A stretch of 20,642 nt of DNA, taken from the NCBI GenBank assembly GCA_044464175.1, contig JBIQLO010000051.1, positions 1 through 20,642 of the forward strand, in the 5' to 3' direction. The notes below the pieces were generated by a model, which saw only the letters and a program-made list of their open reading frames with translations, ran no database searches and was not told the origin of the DNA. Source of the DNA: JBIQLO01 sp044464175. Its GTDB lineage: Bacteria; Planctomycetota; Phycisphaerae; Tepidisphaerales; Tepidisphaeraceae. This document shows, piece after piece, positions 1-6,348 of this stretch (the stretch's first letter is position 1; each line of letters opens with the position of its first letter). Made by a program: the position numbers and the translations under genes.

Positions 1-100
1 GGTGCCAGAAGCGCGCCATCCGGAGCGGAGATCAACCCGCATCCGGCGGCATTTGTCCAAAATTCAGCGGATTCAGCCGTAATCGGGCCGGGCGTCCAGG

Positions 101-128
101 CTGACACGCCATGAAAATTCTGTATAAT
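101..128 (+). promoter_or_regulatory. sigma70-type promoter of the ferredoxin gene
   Basis: A CTGACA box (101-106, 5 of 6 to TTGACA) is followed after 16 bases by a perfect TATAAT (123-128). The ferredoxin ATG lies 23 bases downstream, behind an AAGGAG ribosome-binding site at 142-147. This is the clearest promoter plus ribosome-binding-site combination in the window. Bases 1-100 hold no gene that I can support. Confidence 0.6.
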
Positions 129-151
129 TCCCCCTTTACCCAAGGAGCGCT

Positions 152-499
152 ATGGCCAAATTGACCGTTGAAGGGGAAGGCACGTTCGACGTCACCGCCG
201 ACCAGCGGCTGGTGAATGCCCTGATCGACACCGTCGGCATCGACCAGTTGCATGCCTGCGGCGGCTATGCCCGCTGCACCACCTGCCGCGTGGAGTTCAT
301 TTCCGGCGAGCCGAGCAAAATGACCGAGGCCGAAAAGGCCATTTTGACCGAGCGCGGCCTGATCGGCACGCCGCATCTGCGCCTGAGTTGTCAAATCATG
401 TGCGACCACGACATGCACATCCGCGCCATCAGCCGCCTCCGAGACTACCCCGACCGCAAGGATGCAGGCAAAAAGCCGGAAAAACAGCTGACGCCCTGA
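152..499 (+). CDS. 2Fe-2S ferredoxin
   Basis: A 115-residue plant/adrenodoxin-type [2Fe-2S] ferredoxin, a soluble one-electron carrier. The cluster ligands are visible as C36, C42 and C45 (C-x5-C-x2-C inside HACGGYARCTTC) and C80 in LRLSC. The start is set by AAGGAG four bases before the ATG and by the TATAAT box further upstream. The tail after about residue 95 is charged and probably disordered. It is transcribed alone: the next gene is convergent and ends 43 bases away. The electron partner cannot be told from context. The fold assignment is secure from the cysteine spacing; the role is inferred only from the family. Confidence 0.93.
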   Translation: MAKLTVEGEGTFDVTADQRLVNALIDTVGIDQLHACGGYARCTTCRVEFISGEPSKMTEAEKAILTERGLIGTPHLRLSCQIMCDHDMHIRAISRLRDYPDRKDAGKKPEKQLTP

Positions 500-534
500 A
501 AACCGGCGCGTCGCTGACGCCGCGCGGCCGCACC

Positions 535-554
535 GCGGCCCTCTACAGGGCCGC
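535..554. terminator. GC-rich hairpin between convergent genes
   Basis: The arms GCGGCCC (535-541) and GGGCCGC (548-554) pair perfectly around a six-base loop. The hairpin lies 36 bases after the ferredoxin stop and overlaps the last codons of the convergent repressor gene. There is no T-tract, so intrinsic termination is only a possibility. Confidence 0.3.
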
Positions 555-1322
555 CGGGCTTTCCGCTTCAATCTTCTGATACTTAAATACCGCCCGGTAC
601 ACCCCCGTCACTTTGTCGCAGGGGAGGACCTGGGGCGGGTACTTGGGGTTGCGCGGCTGGAGGCGGATCATCGCCTCACCCCCCGGGGATTGCTCGAAGT
701 AAACCCGCTTGAACGTCGTCCGCCCATCCTCAAAGCGCACGAAGCAGTCATCCCCCGAGCGGGGCGCCGCCCCCGGCGAAAAGACCACAATATCCTCCGC
801 CCGGTAGGCCGGCGCCATCGAATCCCCCACCACCCGCGCCCCAAAGGCGCTGGCATCCCCCAGTTCCGGCGCGGGGATATAGTCATCCGCCACGCCGCGC
901 GGGTAGTCCAGATCGGTGAAATCCCTCGGATATCCGGCCGCCACCTGGTTAATCACCGGCAACCGTCCCAGCCCCACCGGCTCGACATTGGCCGACGCCT
1001 TGTCCGCCAGTTCATGCAGCAGCCCCGAGAGATACGCCTGGTCCAGATTCACCGGCCCGCCCCCGCCCATCATCCCCGCCAGGGCCGAACGCACATCCGC
1101 CGGCGTCCTCATCCAATGCGCCTGCGCCACCAGCGCCCCGGCCTCAAACCCCAACACCCCCTCCAGCCGCCGCAATTTCTCATCGGAAGGGGGGTTGGGC
1201 ACCCGTCCGGTCTCAATGAGCGACAGATACGGCTTGGAGATCCCGGTTTTGGCCGCCACCTCATCCAGCGTCAAAACCAGCCGCAGGCGCTTGCGTCGAA
1301 TCTGTTTGCCCAGCGTCTCCAT
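543..1322 (-). CDS. XRE-family repressor with S24 (LexA-like) self-cleavage domain
   Basis: A 259-residue transcriptional repressor of the CI/LexA type. Residues 5-60 form an XRE helix-turn-helix (LTLDEVAAKTGISKPYLSLIETG). A linker leads to an S24 peptidase domain from about residue 120. The catalytic serine is visible in GDSMAP (S168) and the lysine in TTFKRVYF (K205). An Ala-Gly pair, A129-G130 in QVAAGYP, sits where this family cuts itself. Known members bind operators as dimers and are inactivated by autocleavage, usually after RecA filament formation. The gene diverges from the toxin-antitoxin-like pair and has a 13-base palindrome just before its start, suggesting autoregulation. It could be a prophage remnant or a stand-alone stress regulator; no phage genes are nearby. 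Confidence 0.92.
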   Translation of the reverse strand: METLGKQIRRKRLRLVLTLDEVAAKTGISKPYLSLIETGRVPNPPSDEKLRRLEGVLGFEAGALVAQAHWMRTPADVRSALAGMMGGGGPVNLDQAYLSGLLHELADKASANVEPVGLGRLPVINQVAAGYPRDFTDLDYPRGVADDYIPAPELGDASAFGARVVGDSMAPAYRAEDIVVFSPGAAPRSGDDCFVRFEDGRTTFKRVYFEQSPGGEAMIRLQPRNPKYPPQVLPCDKVTGVYRAVFKYQKIEAESPAAL

Positions 1323-1329
1323 GGGGATC

Positions 1330-1342
1330 GGACCGTCGGTCC
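1330..1342. promoter_or_regulatory. 13-base palindrome, candidate operator
   Basis: GGACCG-T-CGGTCC is a perfect palindrome with a one-base centre. It lies 7 bases upstream of the repressor start and 20 bases before the divergent antitoxin-like ATG. The position suits an autoregulatory site for the XRE/S24 protein or for the antitoxin. Binding is inference. Confidence 0.4.
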
Positions 1343-1362
1343 AACCCCTAGACTTACCTCAA

Positions 1363-1551
1363 ATGTTCGGGGAATGCAAGGGAAAAACCAGACAAAATGC
1401 TAAAAATCCAGAAGCGGTTGAGGAGAGCGCCCGTCCGCTGACGCTCAAGCGCCGCGACATCGAGCGCGGCCTGGATCAAATGCGATCCGGCCAAGTCGTG
1501 GATTGGAAAAGCCATTCGGCCCAGCTTCGCCAAAAATACCTTGGCCACTGA
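1363..1551 (+). CDS. small antitoxin-like protein (addiction module type)
   Basis: A short protein of 62 residues if it starts at the ATG at 1363. The second half (LKRRDIERGLDQMRSGQVVD followed by HSAQLRQKYL) resembles the C-terminal region of small ParD/addiction-module antitoxins, with a basic helix, a Gly-x-Val-Val-Asp turn and a final amphipathic helix. The first 25 residues look non-conserved, and a GAGGAG sequence near 1420 hints that translation may begin further in, so the start is uncertain. The stop lies 7 bases before the ATG of a RelE/ParE-like toxin gene, the usual antitoxin-toxin order. The pairing supports the call more than the sequence itself does. Confidence 0.55.
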   Translation: MFGECKGKTRQNAKNPEAVEESARPLTLKRRDIERGLDQMRSGQVVDWKSHSAQLRQKYLGH

Positions 1552-1558
1552 GATCGCC

Positions 1559-1948
1559 ATGGCGGATAGCTATTGCATCCACCTCTCCCATCAGGCCGCC
1601 GATCAGCTGCGGGATATTTTCGATTATATCGCCCAGGACGCCCCGCAGAATGCCGCTGGCATGATTGGACGTCCGCTCGATACGATTGATGCCCTCAACA
1701 TTCTGCCCCACCGCTATCGCGTGGTGCAGAATGCCGGCGTGGCCGGAGAAGAAATCCGATCCATGCCGGTGCGTCCCTACCTGGTCTGGTATCATGTGGA
1801 CGATTCAAGCCGGACCGTCACGGGACGGGATTCGCCGATTCATCAAACCGAATCCGGTTGCCAAACGGGTCGATCACCACCATCTCCATCGAGCCATGCC
1901 CGCTGGGTTCAACGCCCGGGCGCAGGTGCCGGTATCCCTTGGCGCTGA
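1559..1948 (+). CDS. RelE/ParE-like toxin with replaced C-terminus (probably inactive)
   Basis: Residues 1-87 read like a ParE/RelE toxin: HQAADQLRDIFDYIAQDAP is the N-terminal helix, then a helical stretch with LNILPHRYR, and the core strands EEIRSMPVRPYLVWYHVDD and SSRTV. In intact family members the last strand continues with a segment like VRVLRIRHGAR. Here the frame instead enters Pro/Ser/Arg-rich sequence antisense to the neighbouring glyoxalase-like gene and stops about 43 residues later. The junction is near 1819-1830. The ATG at 1559 is preferred over an upstream TTG at 1541 that overlaps the antitoxin gene. Loss of the last strand, which carries conserved basic residues in this family, suggests an inactive remnant. 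Confidence 0.65.
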   Translation: MADSYCIHLSHQAADQLRDIFDYIAQDAPQNAAGMIGRPLDTIDALNILPHRYRVVQNAGVAGEEIRSMPVRPYLVWYHVDDSSRTVTGRDSPIHQTESGCQTGRSPPSPSSHARWVQRPGAGAGIPWR

Positions 1949-2192
1949 TCTGGCGGTGGTAGTCCGTCAGCCCCCGAACGCGCACGAACACCACCGCCCC
2001 GCAGCAGCCATCCCCGTGATGCTCCGACAGGTGCAGCACGCACCCGGAGCACGAAATCTGCATATACACCGGCCCGCCGGGCTCAAACCGGTGCTCCCAA
2101 TCGACGCCGAAGCCCAGGAAATCCAGATAAAATTCCCGCGCCTTGCCCAGGTCAAAGATGCGCAGGACCGGAATGGTCTGAAGGAGTTCCAT
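1818..2192 (-). CDS. glyoxalase/bleomycin-resistance superfamily protein
   Basis: A 124-residue protein of the vicinal-oxygen-chelate fold. The N-terminal half has the typical AREFYLDFLGFGVDWEHRF signature; LHLSEHHGDG (residues 53-62) and the C-terminal MVVIDPFGNRIRF complete the two beta-alpha-beta-beta-beta modules. This subgroup is often annotated as glyoxalase superfamily or bleomycin-resistance-like, but the substrate is unknown. It is the last gene of a four-gene minus-strand operon, starting 4 bases after the SRPBCC stop. Its last codons overlap the broken C-terminus of the convergent toxin gene. A pair of cysteines (C63, C64) replaces the Pro often seen after HGDG. Confidence 0.85.
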   Translation of the reverse strand: MELLQTIPVLRIFDLGKAREFYLDFLGFGVDWEHRFEPGGPVYMQISCSGCVLHLSEHHGDGCCGAVVFVRVRGLTDYHRQISAKGYRHLRPGVEPSGHGSMEMVVIDPFGNRIRFDESANPVP

Positions 2193-2196
2193 TTTT

Positions 2197-2595
2197 TTAC
2201 CTCTCCAGCAGCTCCTTAAGCGCTTTTAAGTCGCGCTGCACCAATTCCAAATCCGCCGCAAACTTCTGATCCGACCAGCCGGCCTCCCGAAACAGGCTCA
2301 GCATCACCTGGCATCCCGTGCCGTTAGGCACCACCCGCATCGGGACGTAGACCGGCCGGACGCCGGGCGGAAAGACCGTATGATCCAGCACGCCGTACGG
2401 ATTGGGCGCGGTAAAGCGAATCTCCACCTCACCAACCGGCGTGCGGGCCAACCACCGGCCGTCGCGCTGTTCCAAGCCTTCGGCCAGCCCGGCCGCCCAT
2501 TGGGGGAATGTCTCGGGCCGGGACAAAAAGGCGTTGGCCCGTTCGAAGGGGCAGTCAATGTCGATGCTGAGGATGCGGGATTCGCTGGTGGCCAT
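2197..2595 (-). CDS. SRPBCC-family protein
   Basis: A 132-residue START/Bet v1-like (SRPBCC) protein. The pattern begins with SRILSIDIDCPFERANAFLSR, then PETFPQWAAGL, continues through strands such as VEIRFTAPNPYGVLDHTV, and ends in a long C-terminal helix (WSDQKFAADLELVQRDLKAL). Proteins of this fold bind hydrophobic ligands in a deep cavity; the ligand here is unknown. The ATG at 2595 is chosen because GGAG lies just upstream and the extra 26 residues of a longer frame look random and overlap the kinase gene. It sits 7 bases after the kinase stop and 4 bases before the next gene, so it is co-transcribed with both. Confidence 0.8.
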   Translation of the reverse strand: MATSESRILSIDIDCPFERANAFLSRPETFPQWAAGLAEGLEQRDGRWLARTPVGEVEIRFTAPNPYGVLDHTVFPPGVRPVYVPMRVVPNGTGCQVMLSLFREAGWSDQKFAADLELVQRDLKALKELLER

Positions 2596-2602
2596 GGGTC
2601 TC

Positions 2603-3625
2603 CTACATCGTTTGCTGCCGCAACTGGGCGAAAAACCCCGCGCCGGCCTCATCCAGCCACTGGGGCAGCTCAAACAGCGCCTCCAGCACGAACGCCACCT
2701 TCTGCTCCGGCGGCACCTTCCGCGCGCCGCGCAGGCGGATTTGCAGCCAGCGCGAGCGCATCAGCCAGGGCAGCGCTCGCCATTCCTCGTATGCCAGCGG
2801 AGCGATGGCGGTGTAGGCGCGCAGGACGATCGCCGACCGCTCCAGGTCCGGCGTCATGATCTGGGTCAGTCGCCGGATGTCGGACGTGTCCGACAGGGGC
2901 GATCCCCGCCGGGCCGCGAAAAAGAGCAGCGCGTCCGACAGGTCGCGCACCCGCGCCTGGCGGCTGAGGTAGTCAAAGTCATACACGGCCGACACATCCC
3001 CCTCCGGCCCGAAGCGCACATTGCCGGGGTGAAAGTCGCCGTGGGTCAGCGCGGCCGGCAGCGTGGCATAGAGCCCATCGCTCAAATGCCCGCGCACGCG
3101 CTCCAGTTCCCGCTCCAGCCGCGCCAGTTCCGGTTCCCGCCCGCGCGCTTCGGGCAGCTCCAGCAGCGCCTGGTAGTAGGGCTGGAGCGCATCGGGATGA
3201 TCCTCCCGCCGGAATCCGCCCTTGCCCGGCGGGAAACAGTCCACCCCATGCAGCCGCGCCAAAAAAGTCCCCACCCCCGCCAGTTGCGCTGTGCTCCCTC
3301 CGTCGAACGCCGCCCCCTCCACCCACGACAGCACCTCGCACCGTCCCGCCGGCAAATCCAGCCAGGTCGCGCCGCCCGCCTGCTCCAGCACATCGGGCGC
3401 GCACAGCCCCGCCCGGTGCAATTGGCGCAGCGCGGCATGATCGAAGCGCGTGTGGGCCTCATCGGCAAACTCCGCCGGGCGCGTCCGCACAAAAAACCGC
3501 CCCTTGCCCGTCCGGATCGCCCATTTCGGACTGGCCGTCCCGCCTCCGGGCTCGAACGCCTCAATGGGTCCGAGCCCATAGGCCTCGGCCACACGCTGCA
3601 GCAGGGTTGCCGCCGGATCGTTCAT
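2603..3625 (-). CDS. aminoglycoside-phosphotransferase-family kinase
   Basis: A 340-residue small-molecule kinase of the APH/homoserine-kinase fold, predicted to be cytoplasmic. The catalytic loop is LTHGDFHPGN (residues 194-203; D197 catalytic, N202 metal-binding), and YDFDYL (215-220) is the metal-binding DFD equivalent of DFG. The N-lobe glycine-rich stretch FEPGGGTASPKWAIRTGKG precedes strand FFVRTRP. Length fits the APH/CotS/homoserine kinase group. The substrate could be an amino alcohol, sugar or aminoglycoside and cannot be fixed. It follows the DinB-like gene by 4 bases and precedes the SRPBCC gene by 7, indicating one operon. There is no direct evidence of an antibiotic-resistance role. 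Confidence 0.86.
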   Translation of the reverse strand: MNDPAATLLQRVAEAYGLGPIEAFEPGGGTASPKWAIRTGKGRFFVRTRPAEFADEAHTRFDHAALRQLHRAGLCAPDVLEQAGGATWLDLPAGRCEVLSWVEGAAFDGGSTAQLAGVGTFLARLHGVDCFPPGKGGFRREDHPDALQPYYQALLELPEARGREPELARLERELERVRGHLSDGLYATLPAALTHGDFHPGNVRFGPEGDVSAVYDFDYLSRQARVRDLSDALLFFAARRGSPLSDTSDIRRLTQIMTPDLERSAIVLRAYTAIAPLAYEEWRALPWLMRSRWLQIRLRGARKVPPEQKVAFVLEALFELPQWLDEAGAGFFAQLRQQTM

Positions 3626-3629
3626 GGCA

Positions 3630-4079
3630 TCATCCCATTTGCGGCCGGCCCGCGCGGGACCAGGCGATGAAATCCGTGACCGGCGGCGTGCCCCCGGCCT
3701 GTTTCACGGCCGTCGCCAGTTGCCCGCGATGGTACGTCCCATGGTTCACCACGTGAAGGGCGATCTCCTCCAGCGGCGTGCGAAACATTGCGCCGCTCTG
3801 GTTGCGGTATTCCACGATGCGCTGCGGCGACTCGTCGGCGATCCGCTGAATCCACGCCCGATCCGTCTGCGGCAGCGCCTCCCGCCAGTGCGCCAGCGGC
3901 CGCTGCGGCCACAGGTCCATTGCCGACGTCTCCTGCCCCTCCAGGCGCAAAAGCCACACCCGCTTGGCCTGCGCCAGATGCCCCAGGAGGTGCAGCACCC
4001 GCGCTTTCTCCACCGCCGCCTCCAGCACCGCCCTGTTGGCCCAGGCATCGTACTGCAGCATCTGACTCAGGAAATCCAT
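3630..4079 (-). CDS. DinB-family protein
   Basis: A 149-residue four-helix-bundle protein of the DinB/YfiT type. The diagnostic C-terminal motif HVVNHGTYHRGQL (residues 109-121) gives H113 and H117, and H34 in LLGHLAQAKRVWL fits the third metal-binding histidine. Family members are metal-binding proteins, often damage- or stress-inducible; some are thiol-S-transferases using bacillithiol or mycothiol. The start at 4079 follows a GGGG stretch and matches the usual N-terminus (MDFLSQMLQYDAWANRAVL). It is the first gene of the minus-strand operon DinB, kinase, SRPBCC, glyoxalase-like. Confidence 0.87.
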   Translation of the reverse strand: MDFLSQMLQYDAWANRAVLEAAVEKARVLHLLGHLAQAKRVWLLRLEGQETSAMDLWPQRPLAHWREALPQTDRAWIQRIADESPQRIVEYRNQSGAMFRTPLEEIALHVVNHGTYHRGQLATAVKQAGGTPPVTDFIAWSRAGRPQMG

Positions 4080-4109
4080 GCCCCAATTCTGACGCGCTGC
4101 GCTGAAGAT

Positions 4110-4137
4110 GACAAATAGCAAACGACAAATGACCAAT
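4110..4137. repeat. four tandem heptamers
   Basis: GACAAAT, AGCAAAC, GACAAAT and GACCAAT follow one another without a gap. Two units are identical, one differs from them at one position and one at three. They lie between the divergent DinB-like and DUF2249 genes. A reading frame through them exists but looks fortuitous. Confidence 0.6.
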
Positions 4138-4152
4138 CCCAACGCCCCGCGG

Positions 4153-4181
4153 TTGACTCCCCCCGCCCTCACCCCTATTGT
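4153..4181 (+). promoter_or_regulatory. candidate promoter of the DUF2249-nnrS pair
   Basis: TTGACT (4153-4158, 5 of 6) and TATTGT (4176-4181, 4 of 6) are separated by 17 bases, giving a leader of roughly 37 bases before the DUF2249 ATG. No clear FNR/Dnr-type TTGAT-N4-ATCAA box was seen. Confidence 0.4.
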
Positions 4182-4224
4182 GGACCTAAACGTACATTTA
4201 TCCCCTGTTCCACCGGAGTTTCCC

Positions 4225-4473
4225 ATGGACCTCAAAACCTCCATCGACGTGCGCACCATTCCCGGCCCCCAGCGGCATCCGCTGATTTTCCAGACCTTTG
4301 AATCCCTCCAGCCCGGCGAGGCCTTCGAGATCATCAACGACCACGACCCCTTCCCCCTGCACAACCAGTTCAACATGACCAAACGCGGCCGGTTCCGCTG
4401 GGATTACCTCCAGGAAGGCCCCGACCTGTGGCGCGTCCGCATCGGCAAGATTCAGCCGCAGCAGCAGGCATGA
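4225..4473 (+). CDS. DUF2249-domain protein
   Basis: An 82-residue protein made up of one DUF2249 domain. It shows the family pattern: DVRTIPGPQRHPLIFQTFES, then GEAFEIINDHDPFPLHNQF (H40-D41-P42 and a second His at 46), ending in a WRVRIGKI strand. Such domains are commonly found beside or fused to nitric-oxide, hemerythrin or denitrification proteins, where they are thought to act as small redox or metal-related accessories; their chemistry is not established. The ATG at 4225 follows GGAG by a suitable distance, and a longer frame from 4108 would start inside the heptamer repeat. The nnrS-like gene begins 10 bases after the stop, so the two are very likely co-transcribed. Confidence 0.88.
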   Translation: MDLKTSIDVRTIPGPQRHPLIFQTFESLQPGEAFEIINDHDPFPLHNQFNMTKRGRFRWDYLQEGPDLWRVRIGKIQPQQQA

Positions 4474-4483
4474 CGTTGTACCC

Positions 4484-6136
4484 ATGCCCGCCCCGGCCCG
4501 CATCACCCCGGACATGACCGTGCGGCAACTCGCCGCCGCCTGTCCTCCCTGCGCTGCGCTGCTGGAAACCTGCCCCGGCGCCAAGGTGGGGGGGCGCTGG
4601 ACCCTCCAGGAATTAAGCCCCTTCGCCGCCGCCTGCGGGCGCTCCGAGGCAGACCTGCTCAACCAACTGGCCGACGCCGCCGGCGTGCCGGTGGGCCCGA
4701 GGCAGCAGGGGGGGCGCACCGGCTCTCCCATCCCCCTGATCTTCACCGCCATCGCCATTTGTCTCACGCTGGGCGCGGGGTGGGGTGTGCTGCTGCTGCT
4801 GCGCATCGCCGGAGGCCTCAGCTATCACGTCGCCTCCGCCCCTCAGGTGCATGTGCATGGCGTGGCCCAGCTCTGGGGCTGGATGGCCCTGTTCATCTTC
4901 GCCGTCGCCACCCACCTGCTGCGACAGACCGCCCGCCGTCCCGCCCCCGCCTGGCTGGAATGGATCGCGGTCCTGTCCATCGTCGCCGCCATTCCCATCT
5001 TCTTCGCCAATCTCCTGCCGCCGGTGCGCCAGGCCTTTGCCGGGGCGGACATCCTGGCTTCGGCGCTGCTCATGGCCGCCGCCCTCTGCTTCGGCGCATC
5101 GGCCCTGCTCTCGCTCTCCGGCCAGACGCGCCAGGTCTGGCACCGCTTTGTCTTTGCCCTCATCGCCTGGCTCTGGATCTGGTCGATGGCCGACCTGTTC
5201 ATCCGCATCGACTTCCTGCACGCCCCCGTCCCTTCCGAGTCCGCCCGCAACCTGCTGATCCTCCTCCCGGTGCTTGGATTTGCCACCAATGCCATTTACG
5301 GCTTCGGCATCCGTCTGATCCCCGGCCTGCTCACCATCTCCAACCTCCGCCCCAAATGCTTCACCGCCGCCTATTTCCTCCACAACCTCGGCCTGTGCCT
5401 CCTCCTCATCCCCTGGCGCGACACCCGAATCCTCGGGCCGCTGCTCATGCTCGCCGCGGCAATCACCTACCTGGCCGGCATGAACTTTCTCCGCGGCAAG
5501 CCACCGCGCCCCATCTACGGCGTCGATGTGCGCGGCCACATCCTCATCCGTGCCGCCTTCTTCTGGCTCATCGCCGGCCTGGTCATGATCGCCCTCCAGC
5601 CCCTGCTCTCCCAGTTGCCCCACGCCTACGCCGGCGCCTGGCGCCACGCCCTGACCGTCGGCTTCATCACCACCATGATCCTGGGCGTCGGCCAGCGCCT
5701 GGTCCCCATCTTCATCAAACAGCCCCTCTTCTCCACGCGCCTGATGCTCCTGTCGGCCGCCCTCATCCTCATCGGCAACGCCGGCCGCGTCACCCTGGAA
5801 CTGGCGACCATCGGCCAGTGGCCCTGGGCCTTCCGCCTCATGGGCCTCACCGGCCTGCTGGAGCTGACCGCCATCGCCCTCTTCGCCGTGAACCTGCTCT
5901 GGACCGTCCGCAACCGCCGCCACACCTACCGCCTGGGCGAGCCGATCACCCCCGACGTCCGCGTCCGCGAGGCCGTCAACGTCCACCCCGACCTGCAGGA
6001 GCGCCTCCGCGCCCTGGACGTCACCATGTTCGACAAAACCCTCTTCATCGCCCCCTCCCTCACCTTCGGCGCCCTGGCCCTGGGCGAAGGCCAAAACCCG
6101 CAGGAATTTCTCGCCAAACTTGAAGCGATGGAGTGA
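4484..6136 (+). CDS. nnrS: NnrS-family membrane protein with DUF1858-like domains at both ends
   Basis: A 550-residue polytopic inner-membrane protein. Residues 7-66 (ITPDMTVRQLAAACPPCAAL, with cysteines at 20, 23 and 30) resemble a DUF1858 domain. From about residue 83 there are around a dozen hydrophobic segments, including QVHVHGVAQLWGW (H123, H125), the histidine motif typical of NnrS haem- and copper-containing proteins. A second DUF1858-like domain occupies roughly 486-550 (ITPDVRVREAVNVHPDL...). NnrS helps cells cope with nitric oxide and nitrosative stress in denitrifiers. The partner DUF2249 gene just upstream fits this setting. The N-terminal methionine is kept because ITPD, the domain start, lies only six residues in. 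The second domain lacks the Cys pairs of the first. Confidence 0.85.
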   Translation: MPAPARITPDMTVRQLAAACPPCAALLETCPGAKVGGRWTLQELSPFAAACGRSEADLLNQLADAAGVPVGPRQQGGRTGSPIPLIFTAIAICLTLGAGWGVLLLLRIAGGLSYHVASAPQVHVHGVAQLWGWMALFIFAVATHLLRQTARRPAPAWLEWIAVLSIVAAIPIFFANLLPPVRQAFAGADILASALLMAAALCFGASALLSLSGQTRQVWHRFVFALIAWLWIWSMADLFIRIDFLHAPVPSESARNLLILLPVLGFATNAIYGFGIRLIPGLLTISNLRPKCFTAAYFLHNLGLCLLLIPWRDTRILGPLLMLAAAITYLAGMNFLRGKPPRPIYGVDVRGHILIRAAFFWLIAGLVMIALQPLLSQLPHAYAGAWRHALTVGFITTMILGVGQRLVPIFIKQPLFSTRLMLLSAALILIGNAGRVTLELATIGQWPWAFRLMGLTGLLELTAIALFAVNLLWTVRNRRHTYRLGEPITPDVRVREAVNVHPDLQERLRALDVTMFDKTLFIAPSLTFGALALGEGQNPQEFLAKLEAME

Positions 6137-6268
6137 CGGAGGGCTCGCACGCCGGGCGCAGCGTTTGGCGCGCGGGGCGCTGTCTGCCCAAAGTGGTCCC
6201 CACGGCGTGCGACGCCAGCGATCCGGCGCTCTCCGGCTCAAAACAGCATGGCTTCACATTTGCAGTAT

Positions 6269-6297
6269 TTGAAGGAAGATTGGTGTCGACCTATTAT
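6269..6297 (+). promoter_or_regulatory. candidate promoter of the rhodanese-like gene
   Basis: TTGAAG (6269-6274, 4 of 6) and TATTAT (6292-6297, 5 of 6) are 17 bases apart, about 50 bases before the rhodanese-like ATG. The rest of the 6137-6348 gap shows nothing recognisable. Confidence 0.45.
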
Positions 6298-6348
6298 GAT
6301 GCTGATCCGGATTCGCAGGACTCAGGAAAACGACGAAAGGAGTGGAAG

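Noticed and set aside
32..571. Minus-strand 179-residue frame over the ferredoxin gene
   Set aside because: It is antisense to a gene with clear cysteine motifs, a promoter and a ribosome-binding site; the translation has no recognisable pattern.
543..1948. Prophage remnant around the S24 repressor
   Set aside because: No integrase, structural or replication genes and no attachment-site repeats are nearby; a stand-alone regulator is equally likely.
2603..3625. Aminoglycoside resistance gene
   Set aside because: Only the general kinase fold is supported; the family includes many metabolic kinases and no specific resistance subgroup could be recognised.
2402..3670. Plus-strand 422-residue frame
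   Set aside because: It covers the kinase and SRPBCC genes in antisense; its Arg/Gln/His/Pro-rich translation is typical of a shadow in high-G+C DNA.
4138..4224. FNR/Dnr-type nitric-oxide regulator box before DUF2249-nnrS
   Set aside because: No TTGAT-N4-ATCAA-like dyad was found; only a sigma70-like promoter can be supported.
4613..6241. Minus-strand 542-residue frame
   Set aside because: It is antisense to nnrS; the Gly/Glu/Asp-rich low-complexity translation is the mirror of membrane-helix codons.
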